Source: Sphagnum compactum (lineage: Eukaryota; Bryophyta; Sphagnopsida; Sphagnales). From it: 64,000 nucleotides of DNA. The DNA lies in NCBI GenBank assembly GCA_965153455.1, contig OZ234495.1, positions 16,798,875 to 16,862,874 of the forward strand, in the 5' to 3' direction. Below, in pieces: positions 22,206-35,253 of this stretch. The position numbers and the translations under genes are program-made. Below the pieces are notes generated by a model. The model did no database searches. It saw only the letters and a list, made by a program, of their open reading frames with translations, and was not told the origin of the DNA. How positions within the stretch are numbered: position 1 is the first letter of the stretch; every line of letters begins with the position of its first letter.

Positions 22206-23464
22206 TCACCAGTTTTCCTTCATCACCTTGGCTTTTTCAAGGATGTATTTCCCTTCCTTATACTTCTGAGACTCCTCAAAAGCCTTTTCATATTTCCAAC
22301 CAAGCACCTCTTGGCACTGAAAGCAGGAAATGTCTGCCACTGTGTGCAAACCTGTCATGAGTTGTCGGTCTTCTTTGGGCCCAACTGATACATTCACCAC
22401 GTTTGCAACTAGGTAAGCTCTGCCATTCCTTCCCTGCAAGACAAAGCTTCCATGTGTGTCAGTTGCACGCATGCACCACACATGTCAATTTACAGTCTGT
22501 GTTTTGGCACACATATGCAAAGTAGAGCAAGAGTACAAAGGTTCTGACACTTACTCAAATCCAGATGTAACCTGACATGAGTGGAGGGCTAATAGACCCT
22601 AAAGCATGTCAGAAAATATGTTAAGGAGCAGCAAGCAAGCATGTGCTCTCCTTCATGTGTGGCTCCTAAGTATGTGAAGAAGAAGAAGTTCTTTGTCAAA
22701 ATGTAGCATGATAATTACATCTGTGAGATTCTCTTCTTTTGCAACAATTGCACAATTCCACACTGTATGTCTTCACCATACACACATGCCATGATCCACA
22801 GCATTCAATTCAGCACTTGGACAGGCAGTGAGTCAACAAACTAGAAACCAGCAGTGGTAGTAGTCTTGCTGGCTGATGAATCCACATGGCCTATGGATTT
22901 GCCATGGATTTTCTGCAGTTCTATGGCTCCTTATCAAGTAACCTTGTGTTGTTGTCTTGAGGGTTCTCAAGCTCTCCTGGTGACCTGCGATTGTGTCGAC
23001 TGTTGCTGAACCTCTATGCTGCTTTCCCTCCCCCCCTGAGCCCTCCCTTGATTGCTTCCTGGCTGGGAATCAACTGCCTATCTACCTAACTAACCACCCA
23101 CCTGGTCCAGAGATCCGTAAAAACAAAATTCCGTGGTCTCCATCCCCTTACCCCTCCTCCAAAAAAAAATTGAGCAACAATCCCATCCTCAATTGCACAC
23201 TCCCCTTCCCACTTCCCGCAACCACTCCAGGCACGCACGTACTCACGTTCAGCACCAAAACAAAAACGTCAACGAGAGCAGCCTAAGGAAGAGAAGGATG
23301 ACGAGGAGGACGGGAAGAAGGATTAGGAGGAGGAGGAGGAGTACCTGAAAGCACTTGGAAATGATGTCGTCGTGATCCGAGACGTGACAACGACAGTTGC
23401 AACAGCTGTAGATACGCGGGCCTGCATGCTGCACTACTCCTCCACCCGCTTCGCCTAGTCCCAT
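22206..23464 (-). CDS. Yippee-like zinc-binding protein, two exons
   Basis: Exon 1 is 23464-23345 and exon 2 is 22433-22206, joined by a 911-bp GT-AG intron in phase 0, for 115 aa. The Yippee/Mis18-type fold is recognisable: [19 protein letters not shown] with zinc ligands C21 and C24, then [26 protein letters not shown], and a second C-x2-C at C77/C80 followed by [19 protein letters not shown]. The protein ends [10 protein letters not shown], a classic family C-terminus. Yippee proteins are small, very conserved zinc proteins of uncertain function; some act in ubiquitin-ligase complexes. The first in-frame ATG is 23464. The N-terminal 14 residues are Gly-rich and differ from the usual MGRLF-type start. 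The leader upstream has long A-rich tracts. Confidence 0.88.
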
Positions 23465-24149
23465 CTCAGCCTCCAGCAACAAGATTCGCTCCCGGACCGT
23501 CCCCTCCCCCACACTCTCTGCCAAGCAAAATTCTGCACGAACCCCCAAAAAAACAAAACCAAAAAAAACCAAAAACCAAAACCAAAAAAAACAAAAAAAA
23601 CCGATGAAGAAGAAGAAGAAGAAGAGAAAGAAGACGATGACACAGAGGCTGCTGGCAATCAGAAATCTGACAAAGACGACGAAGAACCAGGAAGACGCAG
23701 AAGAAGCGAGAAAGCTCTGCTGGGAGGAACTGGGGCGATGATGCGTGAAGTGCTTGCGTTGGCTTTTGCTTCACAAGTGTCCCAAAACTTCCTTGTTATT
23801 GTTGTTGCAAATTTTGGACTTTTTTTCTGATTTTTTTTTAATTTTATTTTTTCACTTTCTTCCAGTCTTGTTGTTATTGTTGTTTTTTCCCCACAAATTT
23901 TGTCATTTTTTGGACCCAAACAATTGGGATTTTCTTTATTTTTTTTGTTTTTTCTAGAGCCAATTTCACTAATTTTGGTATGTTTTGGGGAAAAACTCGC
24001 CATATCACAAAATTAGGAAAAAAAAAAAAAGAAGAAAAAAAAACCCCATTTTCTTTGGATACATATTTGAAGAACTCCTTCTCTTTTTTTTTTGGCTTTA
24101 AAGAGGGGGGTGGGTTTGCACCATATTGTGGTGTCTTGGCCACTTCAAC

Positions 24150-26892
24150 ACATGTTTGTTGAATAATTAATTAATTAATTCATTTTGAGGATTCAATTGT
24201 GACAAATGATATATACCCAAATGGTTCTGGTCATTATTTTATTTTTATTTCTTCAGAGAAAAAATAATTTCTGAATTTGATTTTCTTTTGGAAGTTTTCT
24301 TTTGAGAGAGTCCCAATTATTCTTTTGTTTTTGGGGGGTGTGGAAGAGAGGGGAGAATTTTCATGAATTTTTTAAACCTGAAAATACTGATCTTGATTTT
24401 TTTCTATGGGGTTGTTTTTAATGGGAAAACTTATTAATGCTAAATTCACCAGATTTGTGCCAAATTTTTTAACAAATGGTCAAAATTGTGCAATACCTGG
24501 ATTCCAATAGGTAGCCAAAAATATAAAAGGATGCTTAATTTTTTGGATTTTTTGTATTTAGTTTATATTCAAATTTGGCTAAATCTTAGTAAGGGTGACA
24601 ACACTTACATCACAAACTTGAGGCAAAAAAAAAATTATTGGTTTCGTGAGCTTTTCTGGTCAAATTTACCTACTTTAAAGGATGTACTAGGGTATTAGCT
24701 TCTGTGTGTTAAGAATTAGCCCTCAATTGTATGTCACTACCATTGGTCTAAGATAAAAATGGTGACAAACAAATGTAAAAATATAATTTTGCTTAGCCAA
24801 TGAAGCAATGTTGCATGCACCCAAGAAGGTGAGCGGTGGTGAAGTCAATGACCTTAATCTTGGCTCATAACCAAAAGTTAAAACTACATAAAGAGGAAAT
24901 GGCTTGGGAATAACCCAAAGCAAGGGAGGCACTCAAACACATTCTCCTTGTGAAAAAGAAGTGTGTGAGAGTGCAAAATTGAATCCTCAAGACTATAGGT
25001 GTATTGTCAATTGTGAAGATTTGGAGTTTTAAGGTGTCTTGCGATTTTGGAGTAGGGTTTGAACCATCAAACCTTGTCCAAATTTAACTCTTTTTACACC
25101 GTTGGAAAGGTTTTGAAGAATAAATATTCAAATGATGGTCTCATCCTCAATTTGGAGATTTGAAACACAAGTTTTATCAATTGAATGATTAGGAGTCAAA
25201 CTACCAATTCAATTTTTTACTAATAAATCATTTGACAAAAGGGTTCAAATCATCTTAAATTGTATAATGTGATACATTGTTGGAAAGCACCTTTGGGTGA
25301 AAGCACACCAAGGGGGTCCAACTTGGGCAAGAAGTGTATTTTTTTAAAACATTTTATATTATTTTGAGGGCAAATTTTCTTTCGTTTCATTTAGCATTTT
25401 GAAAAACACATAAACTTTTATTTTTACATAAGACATTTAACACAATTATTGCTACCTTTCAAAAGATTTTTTTTTTTCAGAATTTTTTTTTTTGCACATT
25501 TACAATTGTTTGGATGAACCTCATCCAAATGTTTTATGAAATCACATGAATGGAATTTTTCATATGGAGTTGAAATGGTGCAATTAACTCATATTCACTA
25601 TATGATTAAGTATTTCATCAAGTTTAATAATCATTTGAATAATTTTTGGAATATAAATTTGTAATTTGTAGTATATTGTTACAAATATTATATTCTCGTA
25701 ACAATATTTCAATCATTCAAAAATAATTGAAAAATAAAATTAAAATTAAAATTTTTATTTTTTGAATATTGAACTAGTTTAGTTTAAATATAATTTATTT
25801 TAAAATATTTTGAAATATTGGCTTGGTGTGGAAGTTCAAACACACATAACTTTGAAAAACATTTTTGACAACATTTTTTGTTCATTGTAGTGTGGTTCCA
25901 CCCCTCTCAAAGGCTAAAACTTTTCCTTTGAAATTTTTGAATCATAATCCATATGAAGGAGTTATGACTTTACAAAATAACAAAACTCATAACACTAATA
26001 AAAATCTTTTCATACGCAACTTGTGTGCAACTAGTTGTCATTTAAAGTTAGATCTGTCATGTTTGCAATTATAAAGTTGGCATTATATGATTTTTGAACT
26101 AAATGATTTTGTGTGTAACATACTAACATGCAACTAAGGTGTACAAAATGGACACAAATCATAAAAATAAAGACCTAGAATAATACATATTTAACCTAGT
26201 ATGATATTATTTTATTACATATGCATAAAATTTGCTTAAACTAATATCCCTTATACACCTAATGTGAACCTACCTTACCCTATTAGCTATAGTTATTATT
26301 CTTATTATTGCAATAATAATTTATTTAATTAGCCTATCCTAAAACTAAATATAATTACAATAATTAAAATTATATTAATGCATATTAGTATCAATATTAA
26401 TAGTTGATATGATTTTTCAATGTTCTTAATATTTAGTTATTATTACCTATAATATGAATATAACTTGTGGGTAAACTATGTTAATATTCAACTATTAAGT
26501 AGTAATTGCAATTAAGGTGCGATTAAAATGTAATTGAAATGTGTATACCATATTATTTTGTCCTACCTTTCAAGTTTGTAAAAAATATAACTAGGTGCAT
26601 TAGGAGTATTAAAAAACAAGTGACATTTGGGATGAAACCAATAACAAAAATTTGACCCTAAATGTTAAACCTAAAATAAAATAAGATTATTCCATATTAC
26701 TACATGCCTACCTACTTACTTAAGCATCACATGTTGACATCCTATTAGCCCTAAATTGGATGATCTAAATTAAAATAATGAAATATCAAAATAAATTTAA
26801 AATTGCCATGTGTCATGGACTAATTAACCAAAACCATAGACACGTGTCACAATACATAAGGGGTTCATTTTTGTTGCATGCAATTGCATATA
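24150..26892. other. AT-rich intergenic DNA, no gene seen
   Basis: There are only short chance frames. The stretch has the look of decayed transposon sequence (homopolymers, T-rich blocks, no conserved motif). A (TTAA)n-type run lies at about 24164-24180. Nothing is assignable. Confidence 0.45.
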
Positions 26893-27109
26893 CACTATGC
26901 CAAAATGTGGTTTCTATGATTAGGACTTGTTGCAGTTATTGCCCACAATAATCATGTAGTTATAAGTGGATTTGAGTTGTAATGATTTTGACAACTATAG
27001 TCATAATTATGAGTCTACAATTACAAATATGATTATGATTACAAATATGACTACATGACTAATGTAACCATATTAAAGTAATTACTTGACCTTGTTTCGA
27101 CAAGTTTTT

Positions 27110-27111
<2 letters not shown>

Positions 27112-27149
<38 letters not shown>
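27112..27149. repeat. (TA)n microsatellite
   Basis: A perfect TA dinucleotide run lies inside the left part of the CACTA-like element. Confidence 0.95.
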
Positions 27150-27151
<2 letters not shown>

Positions 27152-27159
27152 ACATGGTC

Positions 27160-28200
27160 AAATTTGTATTAGAATTTTGACTTAACTTAATTTACGTTAA
27201 TTTAATCTAATTTAGATAATTCATAGTTTAATATATTTTAACCTAGTTTAGTATGAATAAATTTAAACCTAGTCTAGTTTTATTTTAACTTAATCCAATC
27301 CTAATTTAACCCATTTAAAGCTAATTCACTCTAAGTAGCCTATAAAGTTTATTTTAAATACCCTAATTTATTATAAATAATATTATATTCTAACTTAATG
27401 TAAACATATTTTAACATATGTAAGTTATTTTATTTTATTTTAGCCAAATGTAACCAACTTTAGCAACATTTCAATTTTTTCCAAGTTTAGCTAGATTTAT
27501 ATTAATTAATTAAATTTAGCCTAGTTGGCCTCGGTTCCAGCAAAATACATTAAAAAACCTTATTTGCCAAAAAATTCTAATTCAGTCAAGTTTAATTGAC
27601 CATGTTTAACCTAAGTGTTTTCATGTAATTTATTTCGCCAATTTTGACCAAATTTAATTTCAGTATCAAAGTTTAGCCTAAATGTTTTAATTTATCCAAG
27701 TTTAGTTTAATTTATTAAAATTTAACCGAATACATAACCAAATTTAATTTAATTTTTTTGAGGTTTAGCCAATTTTATTCAATTTCAACAAACAATAATC
27801 AAATTTAAATAAAATTTTGCAAGGTTTAACCAAATTTAACCAAAATCATTTAATTTAGAAAACTTTATCTTCATTTAACCAAGTTTCACCAAGTTTTAGC
27901 TAAGTTTATCAAAATATATGAAAATTTATCATATTTTAGCAAAAATAACTTACTTTAGCCTCATTTATATTACTTTAACCAAAATTAAACAAAATTAATG
28001 AACTTTAGATTTAGCTAGCCAGTTAAATATCCTATTTTAATAACAAATATAACATAATTCAAGCAATTTCATGCTATTCAAACCAAATTTAACAAAGTTT
28101 TACCACATTTATCTATGGGTTTAAGATTCATAAATTTAAAACACATTAAATTTAGACATAAAATGACCTTTTAGAAAATATGATTAAATGTAATTTACAA
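27160..28200. repeat. Degenerate TTTAACC / TTTAGCC array
   Basis: About 1 kb is built from loosely repeated 10-13 nt words of the type AATTTAACC, TTTAGCCAA and AAGTTTAGC. The period drifts and no two units are identical. It has no coding potential. Confidence 0.6.
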
Positions 28201-31200
28201 TTTTTTAATTTTAATTTATTACCAAAATATTTGCCGTATTATGTATATATTCTAAACATATTTCAGTAAATTTTTATATACATATAACATTGTATATGTA
28301 TATGTATATATTATATTAAATAAGTAAATCTCAATAAATTATAAATTATAAAAATTTGAATAATCAAAAACCAGTACAATTATAATGTTATGTTAAGTTG
28401 TTGGATTATAATAAAATTAATTGGTAAATATTTTTTCTAAATATCAATTCTATTAATTAACTTACAATATACTGAAAATAAATACAAAATTGGAATTAAT
28501 ATGTGATTATTAAATTAAATGATATAATGAAACTTAAATATTCATAATATAAAGTATAAATATTGAATATATGTATATATATGTATACATATATTATAAT
28601 ATGTGTATATTATATATATATGATACATAATACATATAGAGATAATATATCAATAATTTCATATTATATTCATATTTCAGAATTATAGAATAAATTTAAA
28701 ATATTCATTTTTTAATATTCAAATTAGACATATTTATTAAAGTTTATCCTATATTGAAACATAACGGATTTGTTAAAAAATTTAAAATTCAAAAGTAATT
28801 TTCTATGTACAAAATTTGTTATTTGAATTTTTAGTCGGTCCACATATGTAGATTATGCTCCAAATTTTAATAATTCATATTCATATGTTCATTTGATTAT
28901 GTATTGGAAAAGAAATTATTATATGTGGACTTTTTATGTGGCTATATTGTGTCACATGTGATGTAGTAAGTTGATGGCAAAGGCCTTGGACCAATTCAAG
29001 GATGTCCAAGGATCAATACTTGTTCCCACTATGTTGACTAGCTTGATTCACATTGAATATAATCAACTTGACCATTCATGTGATAATGACATATGTTGAT
29101 TATGTTGACCAATGGTATGTATAATGTTTTATATGGTTGTATATATGATTCTACAATTCGTGTACAAACCATATGTATATGATATATAAATAATCAAAAT
29201 TTTAATTAAATGAATAATTATTTTGTAAAATCAATATTCAAAAGTATATTTAAATATTTATTTTATTTTATTGTATACATTATTTTATTATATACACATA
29301 TATATTCTTTATATAAATAATATTATGTAGTCGTAGGTGCAGTCACAATGGTGGTTATGACTATGACCATTTTAACGACTAATTGCATTTACAACGTGGT
29401 CAATTGGACTACAAAGTCATGTAGTCGTGGATAGTCGCAAATGGCATTTACGACTAGTTTTGTAGCTGTAAATGTAGTTATAAATGAAACATTTTGGTGT
29501 TGTGTCATATATGCGATTAGCCCTCCATGAATATGATAGATGAAAGTTTATAATGATGTTGTATTTACATGTCAAGTACAAAATGTTGCATGTGATTGAA
29601 AATTGTGCGCAACTTCTTTTAAATAGGTTATTTACTGATTTTCAAAAAATCAATATTCGACTAATAGGTTATTGATACCCAACCTTAGAATCAGCCAATT
29701 ACCCAACTCAAAAAATAATAATTGGTTCACACTATAATGGACCCCAATGGGTTTTGGGGTCCATTAGAAAGGAATTTAACTTCTTCACATCTTCATGTGT
29801 AAATGGTTGTCAAGTTTTTTGAGTTTCAAGATGCTAAACAAGTTGTGAAGGAGCGAGTAGTATGACCCAAAGAAAGCATTGAATGGCACCCATGTGGTAC
29901 ATAACAAGGGGTTGTGGATCACAATGGGTTGCATACATTTTTTGATACGGTTGGTTATTGTATGAAAGATATCAATGATGGCCATTTTCAATTTGTGCAT
30001 CATAATGTTAATGGGGAGATGATAGAAACATGACGATGAAGAATTGCATGTGCTTCACACATTTCAATGTTTTGGAGCATGCAATGATGTTCAATAAACA
30101 TAGGATGAAAAGGAGGATTAATTCTCCTCTTGTTGGGGTCTTACTACATATGATTCAAACATGCCAATTGTACCCCATTATTGGTTGGGTACCATTCTAT
30201 TTCATATGCCAAAATGGATTATCAAATATCAAAATCCTTGTGAAAATGCATAGTTGCTACACATTTGGTGGATCTTGAAGACATCACAAATGTATACTTT
30301 ACAAACATTCTTTTTCTTCAGTCCAAGATTCATGAAGTTGGAAGGGAGGAACTATTTAATCATCTAAACAAATAGCATATGGGAACTTATTGCAACTACT
30401 CATCATTGCATGTGGTTAATGATTCCATTGAATTGTAACACATTATTCTAAAAAAGGGAAATTCATTGGACAACTAATAAGATTAATAGTTCAATGACAT
30501 GCATCACCAAGTGGAATTCAATTCCAACTTTGTGGCCCTACATGAAGATGACATCAACAATGCCCATGCCTTTTAATTACATGTTGATTTCTTTTGTATA
30601 TCTTGTAAGTGCAAATGTATAGCTTATAATAGAAATTTTGTTTGTTATTAGTTTCATTTCACAGTACAATAAAAACTCTTATTTTGGGGAGCCTCCAAAG
30701 TTTTAGTTTGTTTTGTAACAAGATAACCAACATGGTTCAAAATTGCCAAAGAATAATTTGAATTTGGAAGCGCCCCAACTAATTAATACAAAGATGAATA
30801 AGTGTTTTATACCATTGTACATGGGTAGTTTTAGCATAAATTAAATTGTTTTGTATTTGGTCAAATTTTTGAAACAATCATTTTGTGTTGGAAAATGTGA
30901 TCAAAATTATAAAAATCACAAGGTAGTTAAATTTGGACCTTGGCCTAGTCCATTCAAACATACGAATTGTGAACTATTCAACCACAAGGGCAAGTGGGAA
31001 AATTATGACAATTATTTTGCTTATAATAATCATATTCCTTGCATGCTAAAAATTTAGAATTAAAAATCCATATGCTAAAATTAAAAATTAAAAAAAAATA
31101 TTTACTCTAGGTACTATGGTATATGAATTCATATACAAAATGGAAAGAGAAGTTTGGTGAAAGGTTAAAACTCCTTGTCATCCATTCATTCTTATGTTTT

Positions 31201-31399
31201 CAACAGTAGGTTGATTTATAAAATTGATGATCAACTTTGAACTTCCATTCTTAACCTGCCTTGGACCAATTCCTTGTGAATACAAAGATGACTTCCCTTT
31301 CATGCTTATGTAACTTATTATTGCTTAAATGATAAATTTAAAATAGGTTTTTTGAGTGGAAGGGTATGATTATTGAAAAAAATAATTTAAGATATATAA

Positions 31400-32900
31400 T
31401 TATTTAAAACAACCAAGAATTATTTAGGGTGGAATAACCTATAACGACCAAGAATTATTAAGAAAACATAAGATAAAATAACCTAAAATAGTTTAAGGTG
31501 AAATAATTTATAATAACCTAAAGTGAATTAACCTAAAATTTACTTTGGTAAGGAAATTCAACAACTCAAGGAAGAGCTGAATGGACATAAAACAAAGGCT
31601 ACAAAGAGCATGCAATTCATCACATATTTACAAAAATAGTTAGATTCGGTTCTTAAGGTGAGTGGCATTTTTGAATTTTTTTGAATTTTTTTATTTAAAT
31701 AGAAAGATTTGAACTTTGATAATTTGTTTTTGAATTCATATATCAAAGTCCTTTGTGTGTGTGAAAATTCAAAACCTATTTCAAGCTCTTCATTCTCCTT
31801 GAAGCTTGTTGAAGATTTTCCAAGGTGGTCAACAAACATTGTAGACAATGGTATAGTGAGAGTGAAAGATTTGTTCCTTTGGAATTGGATGAAGAAGTGA
31901 ATTAAGTTTCACCAATCTTTGAAAGAGGTGAACATGCCATAGCATTTGAGGTAGAAAGGGTGGAAGAACAAATGTTTGTCCTACATGTGCAACTCTAAGT
32001 TGTCTAGATGTGGAAGTCATAAAATTTGAAAAGATAGATCAAAAAGATTTTTGTTTTTTTTGAACATATGAAAAGGTGTAGGCATTGAAAAAAAAAGGTT
32101 GCAAAGTGTGGTAGTCATTGGGTGGAGATTTATGAAACATACACTGAATTGTAATGATTTGAACAAACAATTGGTTTTCAATTTTGCTTGCCTTTCCAAA
32201 TTTTCAGTTATAATGATTTGAGCAAATAGTTGTATTGCCACATGTGGTTTTCCTATCACTTTTCAAATGATTTGACACTTTGTAACGATAATGGGAGGGA
32301 TGATGTTGGGAATGTTTAGGTATGTATTTGTCAAAACCCTTCTCCTTTTTTAGTTTGCTAAGATTTTCATCATGTTGAAAAATATTAGGAAAGATGTATA
32401 GATTTATGAATAAATACCTTAAAATAACATAAGGTGGAATAACTAAAAATAGGTTAAGGTTAAATTGTTAAATTATTAAAAATATAATAACTTATAATAA
32501 CTTAGGGTATGATAACTTAAAATAACCCATATAAAAATATTTTAGGAATAAACGAGGACTAGTTTAAAATCCTTGCCTATGTAACTTAAAATAACCTAAA
32601 GTATCCTATGTTAACCTATGATTAACTTAAAGTAGCATACACTAACCTAAAAATAGCCTAAAATAGCCTATGTTAACTTAATAATAATTTAAAAGAGCTT
32701 ACACTAACCTAGGAATTATAATTTAAGATTAATGTAGGAACCTAACTTATGGTAGCCTACACATAGGCTTGAGTAGCCTAAAATAATGTACATTAACTTA
32801 ATGATAACCTAGGATTAGGTTAGGAACCTAACCTATGGCAACCTACAATAGCTTGAAAATAATTTAAGATAATTTATTTATATCCTAGTTTTGTATGTAT
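31400..32900. repeat. Degenerate ATAACCTAAAATAGCC arrays (two blocks)
   Basis: Blocks at about 31400-31545 and 32405-32885 consist of recurring TAACCTAAAATAG, GCCTATGTTAAC and similar words at 10-13 nt spacing. They resemble the array inside the CACTA-like element but in a different word register. Confidence 0.55.
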
Positions 32901-33019
32901 GTAAGGTATAATAACAAGGTAACATATTATTAGCATAATGAGGAAAGATACCTAGGGTATATATTTAAATAGACTAAAAAAACAAATGTGTAAAATAATA
33001 TGTGATGACACATCATTTC

Positions 33020-33095
33020 ACTTGGTATAAAAATGGTCTAATGGTTAAAGACTCATTTTTAAGAAATGAATGTGAAAGGTTTAAACCTTCATATT
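33020..33095 (+). repeat. tRNA-like relic (possible SINE head or tRNA pseudogene)
   Basis: A D-arm/A-box-like TGGTCTAATGGTTAAAGAC (33034-33052) is followed by TCATT-TTTAAGA-AATGA, a 5-bp stem with a 7-nt loop like an anticodon arm. AAAGGTTTAAACCTT then resembles a T arm/B box (GGTTCRAAYCC). The acceptor stem is not convincing, so this is a decayed tRNA or a tRNA-derived SINE, not an active tRNA gene. Confidence 0.4.
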
Positions 33096-34129
33096 CGTAT
33101 TTTAGTTAGTGGGTTAAGTGACCTAGGTTCCTAGCTTAAAGTATGTGGCCTATGTTTTAACCTAACCTAAATACCCAGGTTTTAAGGAGCCCGATTTAGT
33201 TTAGGTGTTGTGTTTAGATGCTTAACTTAGTTTTGGGTTATTAGATGCCTACCTTAATCTAATTATGAATTAAGAAGTTAATCTAATAAATTAAATATAA
33301 CTAAATTAATTTGTTTATAACCACTAATCTGCATTCATTAAGGAGTATATCATTTTCATCATGGTAAATTTTTCCAAGTTCATTCAAAATCTAATAAAAC
33401 ACAAAATGAACTTTGTCACATCTCTTTGTAGTTTCACCTTAGTGAAGGGAAAAAAAAAAGTAACCTTACTATTGTTGTTTTTAAAAAACATATTGTTAAC
33501 ATTTAATAGTTGTAAGAATAATTAAGTGACAACAAAACCTGAAACAAAATGTAAACAACAATAATGATCGATATAATATTGATAATCTTTAAGGTTTTTA
33601 TTTGTTTTGTGGCACCAATGGCACAAACTATATTTCTACAAATACAACTTGTAGCAACATGTAAACACATTAAAGGTGCAATTGCACTAACTTGTTTGAA
33701 GTCGTAACCAATATATAATTTTATGTATTTTGAATTATTAAAAAAGAAAAAAAAAACTACAAATCGATTTGCTTTTAGAAACTTTATTTTCAATATATTG
33801 GTATACATATATCCAAAACATGTAGAATCAATCTAATGAATGAAAAATACACAAAACATTTTTTATGTCATGTAACCAATGTCTTTTGAATAGTACTTAA
33901 GTAAAAACACAAAAACACAAATTGATTTTTTTCAAATGACATAATTTTGGAATTAAAATAATAATAAACATTAACATAATAATATTCACAAATTTTTGAT
34001 TTTTTAAAATTAAAAAAATAATGTATTGAAAATATTCGAAGAATGTTTTTGAAAAAATAGTGAAAAAACACAAGTTTAAAAGGTTGAATGTGGTTATTAT
34101 TAGAGTGGTTGGATCCATATGAACAAATG

Positions 34130-34400
34130 GGGAACGTTATTGGTCAAATCTTCAATGTCAAACAAATTTCAAAGGTGCCAACAAATCAGATTTAAGGACT
34201 CACCAACTAAAAGATGAAAGAACTGGATGAATGTTGACATGAAAAAGTCCAAGGAATAATCTAAAGCCCTATTTTATTACAATTTCATCAAGTACTATGA
34301 ACATGGTAAAGACACATCCAAGGGATGTAAGGCTTGTAAGATGTTCATAGTCTTTGAATTGGGTGGGGTTAGAGTAAGAGGATGAAGGGCTATAAAATTG
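34130..34400 (-). mobile_element. Fragment related to the non-LTR element at 37.7-40.2 kb
   Basis: The segment with CACCAACTAAAAG, GATGAATGTTG and GAACATGG in order parallels about 39990-40100 of the larger relic, with many substitutions. It is too decayed for domain calls. Confidence 0.3.
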
Positions 34401-34429
34401 CGAACATGTTTTTCAACACACCCCAAAGC

Positions 34430-34650
34430 TAGATTCCACCTAGATCATGCAAATTAATGGCAAAAATATTAAAGGGGCCAAGGGTAGATTCCATCCAAGA
34501 TGATGAGAACCAATGGCACAAAGATTAAGAGGCCCAAGGCTAAATTCCACCCAAGATGATGAGAACCAATGGCAAAAAAATTAAGGGGACCAACTCTAGA
34601 CTCCACCCAAGATAATGAGAACCAATGGTAAAAGATTAAGGGGGCATATG
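34430..34650. repeat. Tandem repeat, four units of about 56 bp
   Basis: Units starting near 34431, 34486, 34542 and 34598 share TAGATTCCACCCAAGATGATG, or close variants of it, then AGAACCAATGGCAAAAA and TTAAGGGGCC in order. The first unit is the most diverged. Confidence 0.75.
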
Positions 34651-35253
34651 GAGGGGGTGGCCATAGGGGGGTGTTGGTCTAAATGCAACATTTTAACAAT
34701 AACATATGCATGCAAAAGATGTTCAACTCGAAGCTCCTCTCAATCACAAAAAAAAACCACTTCATGCGCATCTTGATCTTTTTATGCCCAATTATTCTCC
34801 TTCAAGTGGGGAGGAAAAAACATCATTGTAAAAATAGATTGAAAAGGTGCCAAAACACTATGTCAAATACATCTCATGCCAAGTGATCCGAGGGAAAGTA
34901 AAAAACTAACTACACCATTTGTTTCAAGGAAATAGAGATGCACAAGCAGAGTTGAAAGAACCCAAGATGAAAAAAACTAAGTGGGTCAAGATTGGATACC
35001 AAAGCTTAGGTTGTGGGGGGAGGGGGAGAGGCTTGAATTTTTTTAAAAATGAATGTTTCACCTTTTGAAAAAAAAGCTTTAAAATCATGACAATATTTTT
35101 TATGATTGTTTGATTAATTTTGATTTTGTTAAATTGAATTTGTGGGATGGGTTTTAAAGCTGAATAAAGGGGATGCAAGAGTGATATGTAAAAGGCAAAC
35201 ATCCATCCCAAGTTTTTCAATGAAGCAAAAGTGTATGAGCCATGCCTTGACAC

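Larger units (their letters stand above)
26893..29504. mobile_element. CACTA-like (En/Spm type) non-autonomous DNA transposon
   Basis: The left end reads CACTATGCCAAAATGT. The right end, reverse-complemented, reads CACAACACCAAAATGT, matching at 13 of 16 positions. Both sub-terminal regions carry many short words of the kind (T)AGTCGTAAATG, GTAGTTATAAATG and GACTACATGACT in both orientations, as is usual for CACTA elements. The interior (about 2.2 kb) is extremely AT-rich with no transposase frame. The expected 3-bp target duplication is not clear. An alternative is a different TIR element with similar ends. Confidence 0.55.
29505..34120. other. AT-rich transposon-derived intergenic DNA
   Basis: No gene was recognised. 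It contains degenerate AACCTAAAATAG-type arrays (31.4-31.55 and 32.4-32.9 kb) and a tRNA-like relic at 33.02-33.1 kb. Short frames at 30030-30278, 30851-31057 and 31709-31900 match nothing I recognise; they may be fragments of transposon ORFs. Confidence 0.45.

Noticed and set aside
23464-23572. Longer N-terminus for the Yippee-like protein
   Set aside because: The upstream frame has no ATG (it would need a TTG start), and the first ATG at 23464 gives the normal family length.
23466-24003. Lys-, Phe- and Ser-rich frames right of the Yippee-like gene
   Set aside because: They come from A-rich and GAAGAA simple sequence in the leader/promoter; no conserved motif.
33020-33095. Functional tRNA gene
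   Set aside because: No convincing acceptor stem and a degenerate T arm; kept only as a tRNA-like relic.
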